DNA of 64,000 nucleotides from Streptomyces abyssalis (GTDB lineage Bacteria; Actinomycetota; Actinomycetes; Streptomycetales; Streptomycetaceae). Below, one piece after another: positions 6,797-15,811 of the stretch (positions are counted from its first letter, which is position 1; the number at the start of each line of letters is the position of its first letter). The position numbers and the translations under genes are program-made. The notes beneath the pieces were generated by a model. That model had not been told where the DNA came from. It saw only the letters and a list, made by a program, of their open reading frames with translations, and made no database searches. The stretch is from the NCBI RefSeq assembly GCF_001751365.1, contig NZ_LJGT01000036.1, positions 124,001 through 188,000 on the forward strand, in the 5' to 3' direction.

Positions 6797-8812
6797 TCAC
6801 GGAAACGGGTGGGGCACCATCCGGATCTCTCCGTCCGGCAGGTCCGTGCCGCGCAGTCCCGCGCGGCGTGCCGCGGTGCGCAACCGCGGCATCAGCGGGG
6901 CGCGTTGGCGGGACCAGCCGAAGTCGATCGGGAGCAGCCCCGGCACGACCGTGCCGACCGTGCGCAGGCCGATACGTTCCTGCTCGGGCGTCGTCTGGTC
7001 CACCACGATCACGTCGTGTCCGGCGGCGGCCAGTTCGTCACGGCACACGGCCACGTCCTCCAGGAGGTCCCCGCCGCGCGGCCGTCGCCGCTCCTCCCAT
7101 TCGGCGTACAGCACGGACAGCGGTTCCACCGCCGCCGGTTCCAGGTAGGGCCGGACGTACTCCGCCATCCGCGGCAGTCCGTAGAGCTGCGCGTGGTCCT
7201 TCAGGTGCAGCACCTTGGTGAAGTCCTCGGCCATGGCTTCCAGTTCGGCGCGGCGTTCCCGCACCTGCCGCGGCAGGTGCGGGATGTAGGTGAGCACCTC
7301 CGACAGCGCGGCCTCCAGTGCCGCGGCCGGGTCGAGGCTCGCGCCCGCGCCGAAGGAGAAGCTGCCCGGGCCGCCGTCCCTGCGGACCGCCAGCGCCGTC
7401 ACGACGGGCACCGCCAGGTCGATGCGGTTGTCGAAGGCGTGCACGTCGTAGCCCTGCAGGGCGGCACGTGCCGTCATGGCGGGCACCGCGCCGCCCGCCG
7501 AGCCGAGGTCGATGGCGGTGAGCCGGGTGCCGCCGTACCAGGCGAGCAGGAAGGCGTCGCGTTCGATGAGTTCCAGCAACCCGCCCAGTACGGCCTCTTC
7601 GAGGCAGCTGCCGATGGCGCAGCCGTTGGAGCACTCGAAGACGAAGTCGTCCGCCGCGACGCCCGCGCTGTAGTGGACGAGCCGTGCCGGCACGAGGATT
7701 TCACGGTCGTCGCGCAGCGAGCGGCCCCGCACCCAGGGGATGGGACGGTCCGGGTCGAAGGGGCGGACCACCGGGTCGTCGCGGTAGGTGGCCGGCGGAT
7801 AGAAACCGCATTCGGCCGGGTCCAGTGCCTCCTCGCCGAGCTCACGGTACGACCGGGTCAACAGGGCGCCACGGCGCCTGCGGTGGGTTCCGGCGTACCG
7901 TTCCAGGCCTTCCAGGAAGGCGAGTTCGCGGCTCGCGGCGAAGCTGTTGGCCTGCCCGCTCCAGGTCACGTCGGTGAGCCCGGCGTAGCCGCGCATGAAG
8001 ACGCTGCCCGCGACGGGGGCGGTCGTGGGCGAGGTGACGTTGATCCAGGTGCCCGCGCCGAGGGCGCCGGCGACGGGATTGGCAAGCGCCGCCTCCGGCA
8101 TCGGGTACGAGGAGGCCGGCCGCAGCCGGCAGGCGTCCGGGGCCGGTTTCCTGCGCGGGACCAGCCGGGGCGGGGCGGCCTCGCCCGCGCCGCCGCCGGG
8201 CAGCGCGCACCGGGGGCAGAGCGGTTCGGGCAGCAGCGGATGGGTGCTCACCGCGAGGGTGCGCAGGTCCAGCCGGGTCACCTGTGGCAGTTCGCGGTCG
8301 GCGGGACGCTGCGTGCCCGGAGGCGTCATCGTGCCCGCGAGGGCCGCGTCGCACAGGGCGCCGACGGCGTCGAGGACGTACGCCGGCAGCTGCGGCCACT
8401 CGCCTGCCGCCCCCGTGGCGCCGCCGGTCTCCAGAGCGTCCCGCTCGGTCCGGGTGCGCAGCCGCTGCCAGCGCATGCCGAGGCAGCGGCCGCACACCGG
8501 CGTCCCGGCGTCGCCGCCCCAGGGGCCCACCAGCACGGCCTGCGACGTGAGCTGTACGCGGGCGCGGGGCCGTACGTCCGAGTACGGGTCGCCGGAGCCC
8601 TCGCCGAGCACGTCGTGCGCTCCCAGCGGGACCACGAGCGGCGTTGACGGCTCACTCGCGGCGCCCTCCCCCTGGGCCGTCCCGGTGCGTCTGCCGCGAC
8701 GGAGCGCGCCGGGTCCGTCGTGACAGCGCGCGTGGCGTTCGTCGAGGTGGCGCTGGAGGCGGGCGCGTGCCGCCTCCAGGGGTCTGCCGCCGGGGGCGGC
8801 GGTGGTGGTCAT
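6797..8812 (-). CDS. Fused C-D cyclodehydratase with YcaO domain (copy A)
   Basis: 671 residues; the ATG overlaps the permease stop (ATGA). The N-terminal part has two Cys pairs, C107-G-R-C110 and C199-P-R-C202, the four-Cys zinc site of the ThiF-like 'C' portion. From about residue 225 a YcaO domain follows, with LEGLERYAG, the ATP-site helix SNGCAIGSCLEEAVLGG, ELIERDAFLLAWYG near 410-425, VVDQTTPEQ and a Pro-rich end PHPFP matching the PxPxP motif of active YcaO cyclodehydratases. It should activate backbone amides with ATP so that Cys (or Ser/Thr) side chains close to azolines. It is a paralogue of 17458-19479 and is the last gene of the biosynthetic strand. Which residues each copy modifies is unknown. 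Confidence 0.9.
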   Translation of the reverse strand: MTTTAAPGGRPLEAARARLQRHLDERHARCHDGPGALRRGRRTGTAQGEGAASEPSTPLVVPLGAHDVLGEGSGDPYSDVRPRARVQLTSQAVLVGPWGGDAGTPVCGRCLGMRWQRLRTRTERDALETGGATGAAGEWPQLPAYVLDAVGALCDAALAGTMTPPGTQRPADRELPQVTRLDLRTLAVSTHPLLPEPLCPRCALPGGGAGEAAPPRLVPRRKPAPDACRLRPASSYPMPEAALANPVAGALGAGTWINVTSPTTAPVAGSVFMRGYAGLTDVTWSGQANSFAASRELAFLEGLERYAGTHRRRRGALLTRSYRELGEEALDPAECGFYPPATYRDDPVVRPFDPDRPIPWVRGRSLRDDREILVPARLVHYSAGVAADDFVFECSNGCAIGSCLEEAVLGGLLELIERDAFLLAWYGGTRLTAIDLGSAGGAVPAMTARAALQGYDVHAFDNRIDLAVPVVTALAVRRDGGPGSFSFGAGASLDPAAALEAALSEVLTYIPHLPRQVRERRAELEAMAEDFTKVLHLKDHAQLYGLPRMAEYVRPYLEPAAVEPLSVLYAEWEERRRPRGGDLLEDVAVCRDELAAAGHDVIVVDQTTPEQERIGLRTVGTVVPGLLPIDFGWSRQRAPLMPRLRTAARRAGLRGTDLPDGEIRMVPHPFP

Positions 8813-9564
8813 ACCCGGTTGCTCCAGCGGAAGGTCTTCAGGCACACCGCGCCGAAGACCACGGTGAACACGACCAGTCCGGCGCACCCCAGGAGGACGT
8901 CACCGGTGCCGCCGCGTCCCGAAAGCGCCGCGGAGACCGCGTCGTTGAGGTATCGCAGCGGAAGCACCCGGGAGGCGGTCTGCAGCCAGGACGGCAGCAT
9001 GTCCATCGGCAGGAACGAGCCCGACAGGAACGCCATCGGCACCATGAGGCAGTTGGCGATGGCGGCGACCGCCTCCGGTGTGTCGGCGAGCGAGCCGATG
9101 ACGACGCCGATCGTCAGGAACGCGGTGATGCCGAGGACGAGGGCGGGCAGCGCCAGCGGCCAGCTGCCCTTCAGCTCCAGCCCGAAGGGCGGCAGCAGCG
9201 CCACCCCGGTGAACAGCACGGCCTGGACGACGCCGACGCCCAGCGCCAGCACGTACCGGGAACCGATCACGGCGGGCAGCCTCGTCGGAGTCATCCGGAT
9301 CAGCCGCAGCAGGTCGTCACGCCGCCACTGCATGAGCGTGAAGGCCACGCTGAAGACGGCCGCGTTGGCCACGCCCCAGGACATCACGCCGGGCGCGATG
9401 TAGGAGATGTAGGGGCGGCCGGACTCCTGGACGTCCTGGCCGCTGAAGATCAGCCCGAAGACGACGAGGAAGATCAGCGGGAAGGCGAAGGTGAAGAAGA
9501 GGGTGGCCTTGTCCCGCACCTGTGCCCGGTAACCGGCTCCCGTCAGTGCTGCGTACGCGGTCAT
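8809..9564 (-). CDS. ABC-2 type exporter permease
   Basis: 251 residues, about six membrane helices, coupled by ATGA overlaps to the ATPase upstream and to the YcaO gene downstream. Motifs MQWRRDDLLRLIRMTPTR and MAFLSGSFLPMDMLP are typical of DrrB-like ABC-2 permeases. It is the likely export channel for the modified peptide and the only obvious self-protection device in the cluster, because no modified-target gene is seen. The longer frame reaching 10323 is out-of-frame reading of the ATPase gene, so the start at 9564 is preferred. Confidence 0.9.
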   Translation of the reverse strand: MTAYAALTGAGYRAQVRDKATLFFTFAFPLIFLVVFGLIFSGQDVQESGRPYISYIAPGVMSWGVANAAVFSVAFTLMQWRRDDLLRLIRMTPTRLPAVIGSRYVLALGVGVVQAVLFTGVALLPPFGLELKGSWPLALPALVLGITAFLTIGVVIGSLADTPEAVAAIANCLMVPMAFLSGSFLPMDMLPSWLQTASRVLPLRYLNDAVSAALSGRGGTGDVLLGCAGLVVFTVVFGAVCLKTFRWSNRV

Positions 9565-10571
9565 GACTGCTGCTCCGTGTCGTCCGTGCCGTCGGTGGTC
9601 CGGGTGCCGCCGGTGCCCTCGGCGGTGGTTCCCGCCGCCGCGCCGGTGAGTTCGAGGTAGACGTCCTCCAGGGTGGCCGTGCGGGTCTGCACCCCGGTCA
9701 GGCCCACCAGCCGGTCGACGGCGGTGAGGACCTGTCCGGACACCCGGGTCTCCAGTACGAGGGAACCGCCCCGCACTTCGGCCCGATCGACGCCCTCGAT
9801 CTCCAGGGCCGCCTCGGGCGAGAGGCGCCCGGCGGGAAGCAACAGCCGGGTCGGCGCCCCTCCCGCGGCGACCAGGCTGTGCGGCGAGTCGAGGGCGGCG
9901 ACCGCGCCGTCGACGAGGATCGCGACCCGGTCGCACAGGGCCTCCGCCTCGTCGAGGTGGTGCGTGGTGTAGACGATCGTGCGGCCCTGCCGTTTCAGGC
10001 CGCGCAGCACCTCCCACAGATCGCGCCGGGCCTGCGGGTCCAGAGCGGCCGTCGGCTCGTCCAGGAAGATCAGTTCCGGTTCGTGCACGAGGGCGGAGGC
10101 GATCGCCAGGCGCTGGCGCTGGCCTCCGGAGAGGTTCTCGACCATCACGTCGCGCTTGCCGGTCAGCCCGACGGCCTCCAGCGCCCGGCCCGCGGCGTCC
10201 TTCGGTGCGCCGAACAGGGCGGCGACGGTGGACAGATGCTCGCGCGCGGTCTGGCGTACGAAGAAGGCCGAGGACTGCGTCTGCACCCCGATGCGGGGCA
10301 GCAGGGCGACGTTGCGCGGCCACGGCGACCGGCCGAGCACCGTGACCGTTCCGGAGTCCGCTTCGCGCAGGCCCTCCATGATCTCCACCAGGGTGGTCTT
10401 GCCGGCTCCGTTGGGACCGAGCACGCCGAAGAACTCCCCTCGTCTCACCTCCAGGGAGACTCCGGCCACGGCCTCGTGGCCGCCGTAGCGCTTGCGGATC
10501 TGCTCGACGGAGATCGTCGTCTCCGTCCCGGTCCGGTGTGTCTCTGGCTGCAGAGCCCTTGCCTCAGTCAT
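9561..10571 (-). CDS. ABC transporter ATP-binding protein (DrrA-like)
   Basis: 336 residues from ATG 10571, with GAGGAG about 9 bases before. A longer start at 10697 would add an Arg-rich tail with no homology and is rejected. Walker A GPNGAGKTT, Q-loop, signature LSGGQRQRL, Walker B LIFLDEPTAAL and a switch His (YTTHHLDEAE) are all intact, followed by the C-terminal extension usual in DrrA-type exporter ATPases. It pairs with the permease that overlaps its stop. A 136-base gap separates it from the M50 gene, so an additional promoter for the export genes and YcaO copy A is possible. Confidence 0.92.
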   Translation of the reverse strand: MTEARALQPETHRTGTETTISVEQIRKRYGGHEAVAGVSLEVRRGEFFGVLGPNGAGKTTLVEIMEGLREADSGTVTVLGRSPWPRNVALLPRIGVQTQSSAFFVRQTAREHLSTVAALFGAPKDAAGRALEAVGLTGKRDVMVENLSGGQRQRLAIASALVHEPELIFLDEPTAALDPQARRDLWEVLRGLKRQGRTIVYTTHHLDEAEALCDRVAILVDGAVAALDSPHSLVAAGGAPTRLLLPAGRLSPEAALEIEGVDRAEVRGGSLVLETRVSGQVLTAVDRLVGLTGVQTRTATLEDVYLELTGAAAGTTAEGTGGTRTTDGTDDTEQQS

Positions 10572-10707
10572 GTCAACTCGTGCTCCTCGTACGGGACTTC
10601 TCGCTTGTCGGACTGGAAGTACGGACTTGCGGAACTGCGGAACTGCGGATCGGCCGGACTGCCGAACCGCCCGGCGTCCTGCCGGAACTTGGCGCAACCG
10701 GACGTGC

Positions 10708-11880
10708 TCAGGCGGAACTCGGCGGAAGCAGAAGGAAATACACCGCGGCGGCCAGTCCTGTCAGGAGGACGCAGACGAGGACGGCCGAACCGATCCCGTA
10801 CGCGGTGTAGAGGATGCGCGCCCGGCGCGGGTAGGAGGCGGCGGCAGCCCGGTCACGCAGCCGCAGCCTGAGATACCGGCCGCTCTCCGGTGCGTAGCCG
10901 GAGACCCGCAGAGCATGGCTGAGCATCGTGTAGCCGTCCAGGGGCGGGAGCGGCAGCAGATTGGCCAGGGCCTGGACGCTCCCGAGCAGCAGCAGTCCGG
11001 AAAGGACCCTGCGGGTGGAATCGTCCGGCGGCAGCACAGACCACCATGCCGCTGCGGGCAGCAGCAGCACCAGGTTCATGAAGGCGCCCGCCCCGGCCAC
11101 CGCGAGCTGGTGTCTTCGGCGGCGCAGATGCACGTAGTCCTCGACCGTGCAGTACATGATCGCCACCGGCAGCCGCCAGCGGAGCCCGATCTCGCCGACG
11201 GTGCCGCCGAAGTGGCGCGCCGCGACCCCGTGGGCGAGTTCGTGGAGCGCGATGCTGAACCAGATGACGGTGCACACCGCCAGCAGCGCCACCGGGTGCC
11301 GCAGCAGCCACGCGGTGTCCCGCGCCAGCTCTGCCAGGTGCGCGGCGAGCAGCACCTCCATGGCGGCGGTCAGCGCGAGCAGCGTCAGCAGCAGCGGGGC
11401 GCGCAGCAGCGGCCTCAGCAGACGGTGCAGAGCCGTGGCTGTGGCCTGCGCGTCGGCCACCATCCGCATCCGGCCTTTGAGCAGGTTGCCGGTCACCGCG
11501 CCGCCGCCGGCCCCGTGAGCGACCGTTCCGGGACGGCCGGACGGTCCCGGCTGCGCGGGCCGTGCCGCCCCGGCATCCTCATGGGTGCCGTCCAGCAGGC
11601 CGCGGGAGCCGAGAAGTCCCAGCAGCTGCCGCCAGTTGGCCTCTCCGAGCCGCTTGCCGAAGCTGCGGGCGTAGGCGGCGCCGATCTCCTCCAGGCTGCT
11701 GGAGCCGTCGAGCCGTGAGATGAGGAAATGCTCCCTGGGGCCGACTTCGAACGTCGCTCCGGTGCCCGGGTTCCGGATGACGTGGATGGTCGCGGCGGCA
11801 CGCAGCAGCGGCGGACTGACCAGCACGTCCCGCCGCAGTGCCGGGCGCTGGGCGCTCAGGTCGTACGGCCGCGCGGTCAC
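10708..11880 (-). CDS. PqqD-like domain fused to M50-type membrane metalloprotease; leader-peptidase candidate
   Basis: 390 residues from a GTG that overlaps the previous stop (GTGA). Residues about 15-98 look like a PqqD/RRE-type peptide-binding domain (RRDVLVSPP..., FLISRLDGSSSLEEIGAAY). After a Gly/Pro-rich linker come about six membrane segments with the zinc motif H213-E-L-A-H217 and a LPLPPLDG segment that supplies the metal-binding Asp of M50 (site-2-type) proteases. An RRE fused to a membrane protease suits recognition of a RiPP leader followed by cleavage at the membrane, just before export. No other cluster gene is a better leader protease, although the M20 enzyme could trim further. 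The function is inferred from the domains and location. Confidence 0.8.
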   Translation of the reverse strand: MTARPYDLSAQRPALRRDVLVSPPLLRAAATIHVIRNPGTGATFEVGPREHFLISRLDGSSSLEEIGAAYARSFGKRLGEANWRQLLGLLGSRGLLDGTHEDAGAARPAQPGPSGRPGTVAHGAGGGAVTGNLLKGRMRMVADAQATATALHRLLRPLLRAPLLLTLLALTAAMEVLLAAHLAELARDTAWLLRHPVALLAVCTVIWFSIALHELAHGVAARHFGGTVGEIGLRWRLPVAIMYCTVEDYVHLRRRRHQLAVAGAGAFMNLVLLLPAAAWWSVLPPDDSTRRVLSGLLLLGSVQALANLLPLPPLDGYTMLSHALRVSGYAPESGRYLRLRLRDRAAAASYPRRARILYTAYGIGSAVLVCVLLTGLAAAVYFLLLPPSSA

Positions 11881-12983
11881 GGGCTCACCGCCGGCGCTTC
11901 GCGCAGCCCGGCGCCGTCGAGGTCCTCCCGCAGCACCCGGCCGAGTATGTGGGCGAGATACGCCTCGTCGCGGATCGTCACATGAAGTCGGTTGTTCGTC
12001 ATGTGCATGTACGGGGAGAGAAGCGTCGGCAGCACCACGGCCAGGTCCCGCGTGGGGACGGCCTGTTCGTCTTCGGGTGAGGCGAAGACCAGCTCACCGC
12101 GCGATGCCGCCGCCACGACCCTCTCGCTCAGTTCGGTGCAGTGCCGCGACCATCCGCTGAGGAACGCGGGCAGCCGGACCGCCCGCCCGCCGGGGCCCTG
12201 ACCGCCGCCGGGCCCGGAGCGCGTGGCCGCGACGGCCTGTCTGATCTCCCGGTAGCGGCGGCCGAGCCCCGGGGCGGTCTGCGCGTAGTTCCGGTCGTAC
12301 TCCTCGGAGCCGATGAAGCCCGTGCCGGGGAAGGCCCGGTGCCAGAACTCGTAGTACTGGTCGAGGTATTCGGCCTGCTTGCGGGCGTCGGGAAGGAAGC
12401 AGCTGAGCATCACCATCATCAGCTGCGCGGAGGTACCCAGGAGGACCGTGCGCAGGTGCAGGTTCATCGAGCTGAACGCCTCCGCGACCAGATCGCTGGA
12501 GTGCGCGAAGTGCCATTCGGCGAGTTCCACCCCGGCCGGGCCGCCGTATTTCCGGTACTCGGGTGAATAGGGCTCCCAGGAGCGGGAGTTGTTCGGGCGC
12601 AGGTTCATCCGGCCGTCCTCGCCCATGAAGGCGCTGCGGTCGCCCTCCGGGAACTCGATCTCGAACAGCGCGTTGTAGAACTCGTTGAGGAAGCCGGTGT
12701 CCACCTCGTACAGCGCGGGCCGGGCGCGCAGGAAGGCGTCTATCGCCTCCTCGGCCCGCCCGCGCACCTCCTCGGTGTCCTCCGCTCTGGCCGGTCTGAG
12801 TCTCAGCCGCACATGAGGCCCCTCCAGCCAGTAGTTGAGGAAGAAGTGCCCGGCGAGCAGCCCGTCGTCCCGCAGGGACGCGACCAGCGGGCGGATGCAG
12901 TTGACCAGCAGGGGCTGCGGGTTGGCGGCGTAGAAGACGTGCACGGCCTGCCACTCTCCGGGTTCCCGGGACTCCTCCGGCAT
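11877..12983 (-). CDS. SpaB_C-type protein: elimination half of a split LanB dehydratase (or thiopeptide-type cyclase)
   Basis: 368 residues. The ATG shares one base with the upstream stop (TGATG) and the stop overlaps the protease start. The sequence (HVFYAANPQPLLVNCIRPL, HFFLNYWLEGPHVRLRL, a long middle and a LSPYMHMTNNRLHV end) is the SpaB_C/thiopep_ocin family. Members either eliminate glutamate from glutamylated Ser/Thr to give Dha/Dhb or, in thiopeptides, join two Dha residues into a pyridine. Because a glutamylation-only partner is encoded directly upstream and no second family member exists here, elimination is the economical assignment. If it instead makes the pyridine, the eliminase is missing from the window. 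Confidence 0.85.
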   Translation of the reverse strand: MPEESREPGEWQAVHVFYAANPQPLLVNCIRPLVASLRDDGLLAGHFFLNYWLEGPHVRLRLRPARAEDTEEVRGRAEEAIDAFLRARPALYEVDTGFLNEFYNALFEIEFPEGDRSAFMGEDGRMNLRPNNSRSWEPYSPEYRKYGGPAGVELAEWHFAHSSDLVAEAFSSMNLHLRTVLLGTSAQLMMVMLSCFLPDARKQAEYLDQYYEFWHRAFPGTGFIGSEEYDRNYAQTAPGLGRRYREIRQAVAATRSGPGGGQGPGGRAVRLPAFLSGWSRHCTELSERVVAAASRGELVFASPEDEQAVPTRDLAVVLPTLLSPYMHMTNNRLHVTIRDEAYLAHILGRVLREDLDGAGLREAPAVSP

Positions 12984-15790
12984 CACGGTGCCTCCTTCGG
13001 GGACGGGGTGAAGGTGAAGGTCTCGACGGCCAGTTCGGCGACGTGGGCGCCCCGTTCGGAACGCACGTGCAGGCCGTCCTCGGCGGGGAGCATCTCGCGC
13101 AGCACGACGCGGTCCTCGCCGTCCTTGACCAGGCCTTCGAAGGCGGCGAGGGACAGGACGCTGGCGAAGTCGACGAACACGGGCTTGCTCGCGGACTTCG
13201 ACGCCCCTCCGCCGCGCGGCCCCGCCGCCGTCACCGTCGCGAACACCTGCGCGGGCAGGGCGTGTTCTCGCCTGAAGCGCTGCCATTCCAGGAACCAGCG
13301 GTGCTCGCCTTCGCCGTTCGTACGGGCACGTGCCGGCAGGTGGGCCGCGGTCGTGCTCCAGCTGCGGCGGCTCAGTACGAGAGACCCGTGCCGCACCCGC
13401 GGCCGTACCGTCACGCCGCGGTGGGCCGGACCTTCGGGGACTCCGCCCCACACATCCGTGCGGGCCATCGACGTCGGTGAGAGAAGCAGCAGCGTACGGG
13501 GGATCTCGGGGAGCGCGAGGGGCACCAGGTAGCCGAGATAGACAGGTACGACCTCGCGCCCGAGGCGGCGCGAGCGCAGCACGAGCCGGTCGGCCGCCTC
13601 GTCGTGCTCCGCGTACAGGTCCTCCAGGTGTATGCGGGACTCCTCCGGGACGGTGGAGGTCTCGCCGGGGCAGACGATCTCGTGGCCGGTCAGCCGGCCG
13701 TGCAGGTTGAGGTTGCTGGTGACGGCGCCGCCGGTCACTTCGGCGAGTACGGCGCCGGGCGGTGTCACGGCTTCGGCTGTCCCGCGCAGACCGGCCGCGA
13801 GGCCGGCGTCCGGACCCTCCTCGTCGTAGAGGTGCGTGAACCGGCTGAAGGGGAAGGAGAGGCCGCCGTATGAGCGGTTGACCACGACGAGGGGCGTTCC
13901 GTCCTGCTGTCCCAGCTGAAGATGGTGGGTCTGCGGCGCGAAGCGGGCGGAGAGCGGGGCGAGTTGCGCGGCCACCTCCTCCAGGTGCTGCTCTTCCAGG
14001 TGGAGTTCGGCGTCGTCGCGGCCGCGTTCGCGCCATCCGTCCCACAGCTCCCGCATCCGCCTGACGAAGGTACGGCGGGCGGAGTCGACGGCCCTGATGC
14101 CGGGCAGGCCCAGCCAGTTCTCCTCGGGCACGTACTCGCCGTCGTCGCCGAACGGGCGGCGCTTGGCGGTGAAGGAGAGGTACTGGTCGAAGAAGTCCTC
14201 ATGGAAGTCGTGGACGAGCCCGAGCAGGTCGTCGCAGCGTCCGCCGGTCCCGTACCGCGCGACGAAGAACCCCTTGAAGGTGACCCGTTGCGGCAACGTC
14301 ACGTCGAAGGCGGGCAGGACGCTCTCCAGGCGCCGCAGTTCGCGGCCGGTTCGGCCTCCGAGTCCCCGCCAGCGGCAGGGCAGACCGGCCCCGGCCCGGG
14401 CGTCCTCGTACAGGACGGTCTGCGGCAGTGCCGCCCGCGAGGCTCCCAGCCCGGACTGGACACGGTGCAGCATCTCGCGCAACTCCCGCAGCAGGCGGGC
14501 ACGTTCACCGGCGTCCGCCCGCGGATAGGCGGCGAGGACCGCGGCAGGTCCCTCGAGCTCGTCGGCCACACGGTCCGCCCACGGGCGGCCGACGCCGCGC
14601 AGCGCACGCTGGAAGGAGAGCAGCGGGTCGCTGCTGTGGACGTCGGTGTCGAGGCAGGGCACCTGGATCATGCCGAGCTGGTGGAGAGCGGAGAGGTAGC
14701 TCTCGCACTGCTCCGGCGGCGCGTCGTGCTCACGGCTCAGCCAGTCGGCCAGCTCGTGGTGGCGCAGCTCCGTGCGGTCCTCGAAGAGGCCGAGCAGCCG
14801 GTCCAGGATGCCGCTGCGCCGGAGGAAGTAGAGCCGGTCCTCCGCGGCGTCGAAGGTGACCGTCGCGCTGTCGTCGCCGGCCGTCACCGAGCGGCGCACG
14901 TAGCGCACCCGGTCGGCCTCGCGCCCCCAGCCGGAGGCGAGACGGACGGGAAGACCGGCGCGCCGTGCGGGGTCGGCGACGATCAGCTCGGTGAGCCTGC
15001 CGAGCACCACGACACTGAGCCGCACATGGCTCTCCCACCGGTCGCCGAGGCTGATCACCGCGTCGTCGCCGTCCTCCTCGAAGAGGCCGGTGGCCACTCC
15101 CGTGAACGTGCTGAAGGGGCTGGTCTTGCAGGCCGTCCGGTAGACGTACGCCATCAGGGAGCGCTCGATCTTGCGCATGCGCTTGTCGGGCTGCTCCCCC
15201 GCCGCCCTGCGCAGATAGCCCTCCAGCTGCCCGTCCAGAGTCGGGGAGGCGAGCAGCAGCCCCAGCCGCAGCCGGGGTTCGGCCATGAGCTCCCGCAGCG
15301 CGGCGCGGCTGCGTTCGCCGTCGGCGGCGAGCAACTGCGCCCCGCGGTCGCGCAGTTCCTGCAGGCGCCGCCTCTCCTCCAGCCACTCGGCGGTCCGTTC
15401 ACCCGCGCCGGCGTCCAGTGAGCGGACCAGCTCCGCCGCCGCAGCCGGGTCTTCGGGAAGCCGGTTGTTGAACATCTGCCGCCGCAACGTGAGCAGTCTG
15501 CGCCGCAGTTGGTCCCCCGGGCCGCGCTCCGCTGCCCCGGTGGTGGTCACGAGGCCGTGCAGGACGTCGGAGAGTGCTGCGGCGCGCCGCAGCAGTCGCT
15601 CCTCGGCCGCGAGCACCTCCTCCGCCCATTGGACGCTGCCGGAGGCGCGCAGGGCGTGCACGGACTCCAGGGGCAGGCCGGCGGTGCGGAGCATGAAACG
15701 GCGTCCCGGTTCCCACACCGTCGTCGCCGCCGTCGCTTCGGCGGGAACCGGGGTGGTGACGTCCGTCGTGGTCGTCGGCACAGAGGTCAT
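12983..15790 (-). CDS. LanB N-terminal type dehydratase: tRNA-Glu-dependent glutamylation protein
   Basis: 935 residues from ATG 15790, which has GGGGGAG 6 bases upstream; the ATG at 15805 has a poorer site. It covers the Lant_dehydr_N domain only: RFMLRTAGLPLESVHAL at the start, MAYVYRTACKTSPFSTFTGVATGLF near 210-235, VNRSYGGLSFPFSRFTHLY, and an end in the ...LREMLPAED segment, without a SpaB_C part. In characterised systems this domain uses glutamyl-tRNA to esterify Ser/Thr of the core. The complementary elimination domain is the next gene. Split LanB pairs are typical of thiopeptides and goadsporin rather than of class I lantibiotics. It follows the SagB gene by 21 bases and is clearly in one operon with it. 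Confidence 0.92.
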   Translation of the reverse strand: MTSVPTTTTDVTTPVPAEATAATTVWEPGRRFMLRTAGLPLESVHALRASGSVQWAEEVLAAEERLLRRAAALSDVLHGLVTTTGAAERGPGDQLRRRLLTLRRQMFNNRLPEDPAAAAELVRSLDAGAGERTAEWLEERRRLQELRDRGAQLLAADGERSRAALRELMAEPRLRLGLLLASPTLDGQLEGYLRRAAGEQPDKRMRKIERSLMAYVYRTACKTSPFSTFTGVATGLFEEDGDDAVISLGDRWESHVRLSVVVLGRLTELIVADPARRAGLPVRLASGWGREADRVRYVRRSVTAGDDSATVTFDAAEDRLYFLRRSGILDRLLGLFEDRTELRHHELADWLSREHDAPPEQCESYLSALHQLGMIQVPCLDTDVHSSDPLLSFQRALRGVGRPWADRVADELEGPAAVLAAYPRADAGERARLLRELREMLHRVQSGLGASRAALPQTVLYEDARAGAGLPCRWRGLGGRTGRELRRLESVLPAFDVTLPQRVTFKGFFVARYGTGGRCDDLLGLVHDFHEDFFDQYLSFTAKRRPFGDDGEYVPEENWLGLPGIRAVDSARRTFVRRMRELWDGWRERGRDDAELHLEEQHLEEVAAQLAPLSARFAPQTHHLQLGQQDGTPLVVVNRSYGGLSFPFSRFTHLYDEEGPDAGLAAGLRGTAEAVTPPGAVLAEVTGGAVTSNLNLHGRLTGHEIVCPGETSTVPEESRIHLEDLYAEHDEAADRLVLRSRRLGREVVPVYLGYLVPLALPEIPRTLLLLSPTSMARTDVWGGVPEGPAHRGVTVRPRVRHGSLVLSRRSWSTTAAHLPARARTNGEGEHRWFLEWQRFRREHALPAQVFATVTAAGPRGGGASKSASKPVFVDFASVLSLAAFEGLVKDGEDRVVLREMLPAEDGLHVRSERGAHVAELAVETFTFTPSPKEAP

Positions 15791-15811
15791 GGCGGGCTCC
15801 CCCATCGCTTC

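Noticed and set aside
9561..10697. Longer start for the ABC ATPase gene at 10697
   Set aside because: It would add an Arg-rich tail of 42 residues without homology; ATG 10571 has a good ribosome-binding site.
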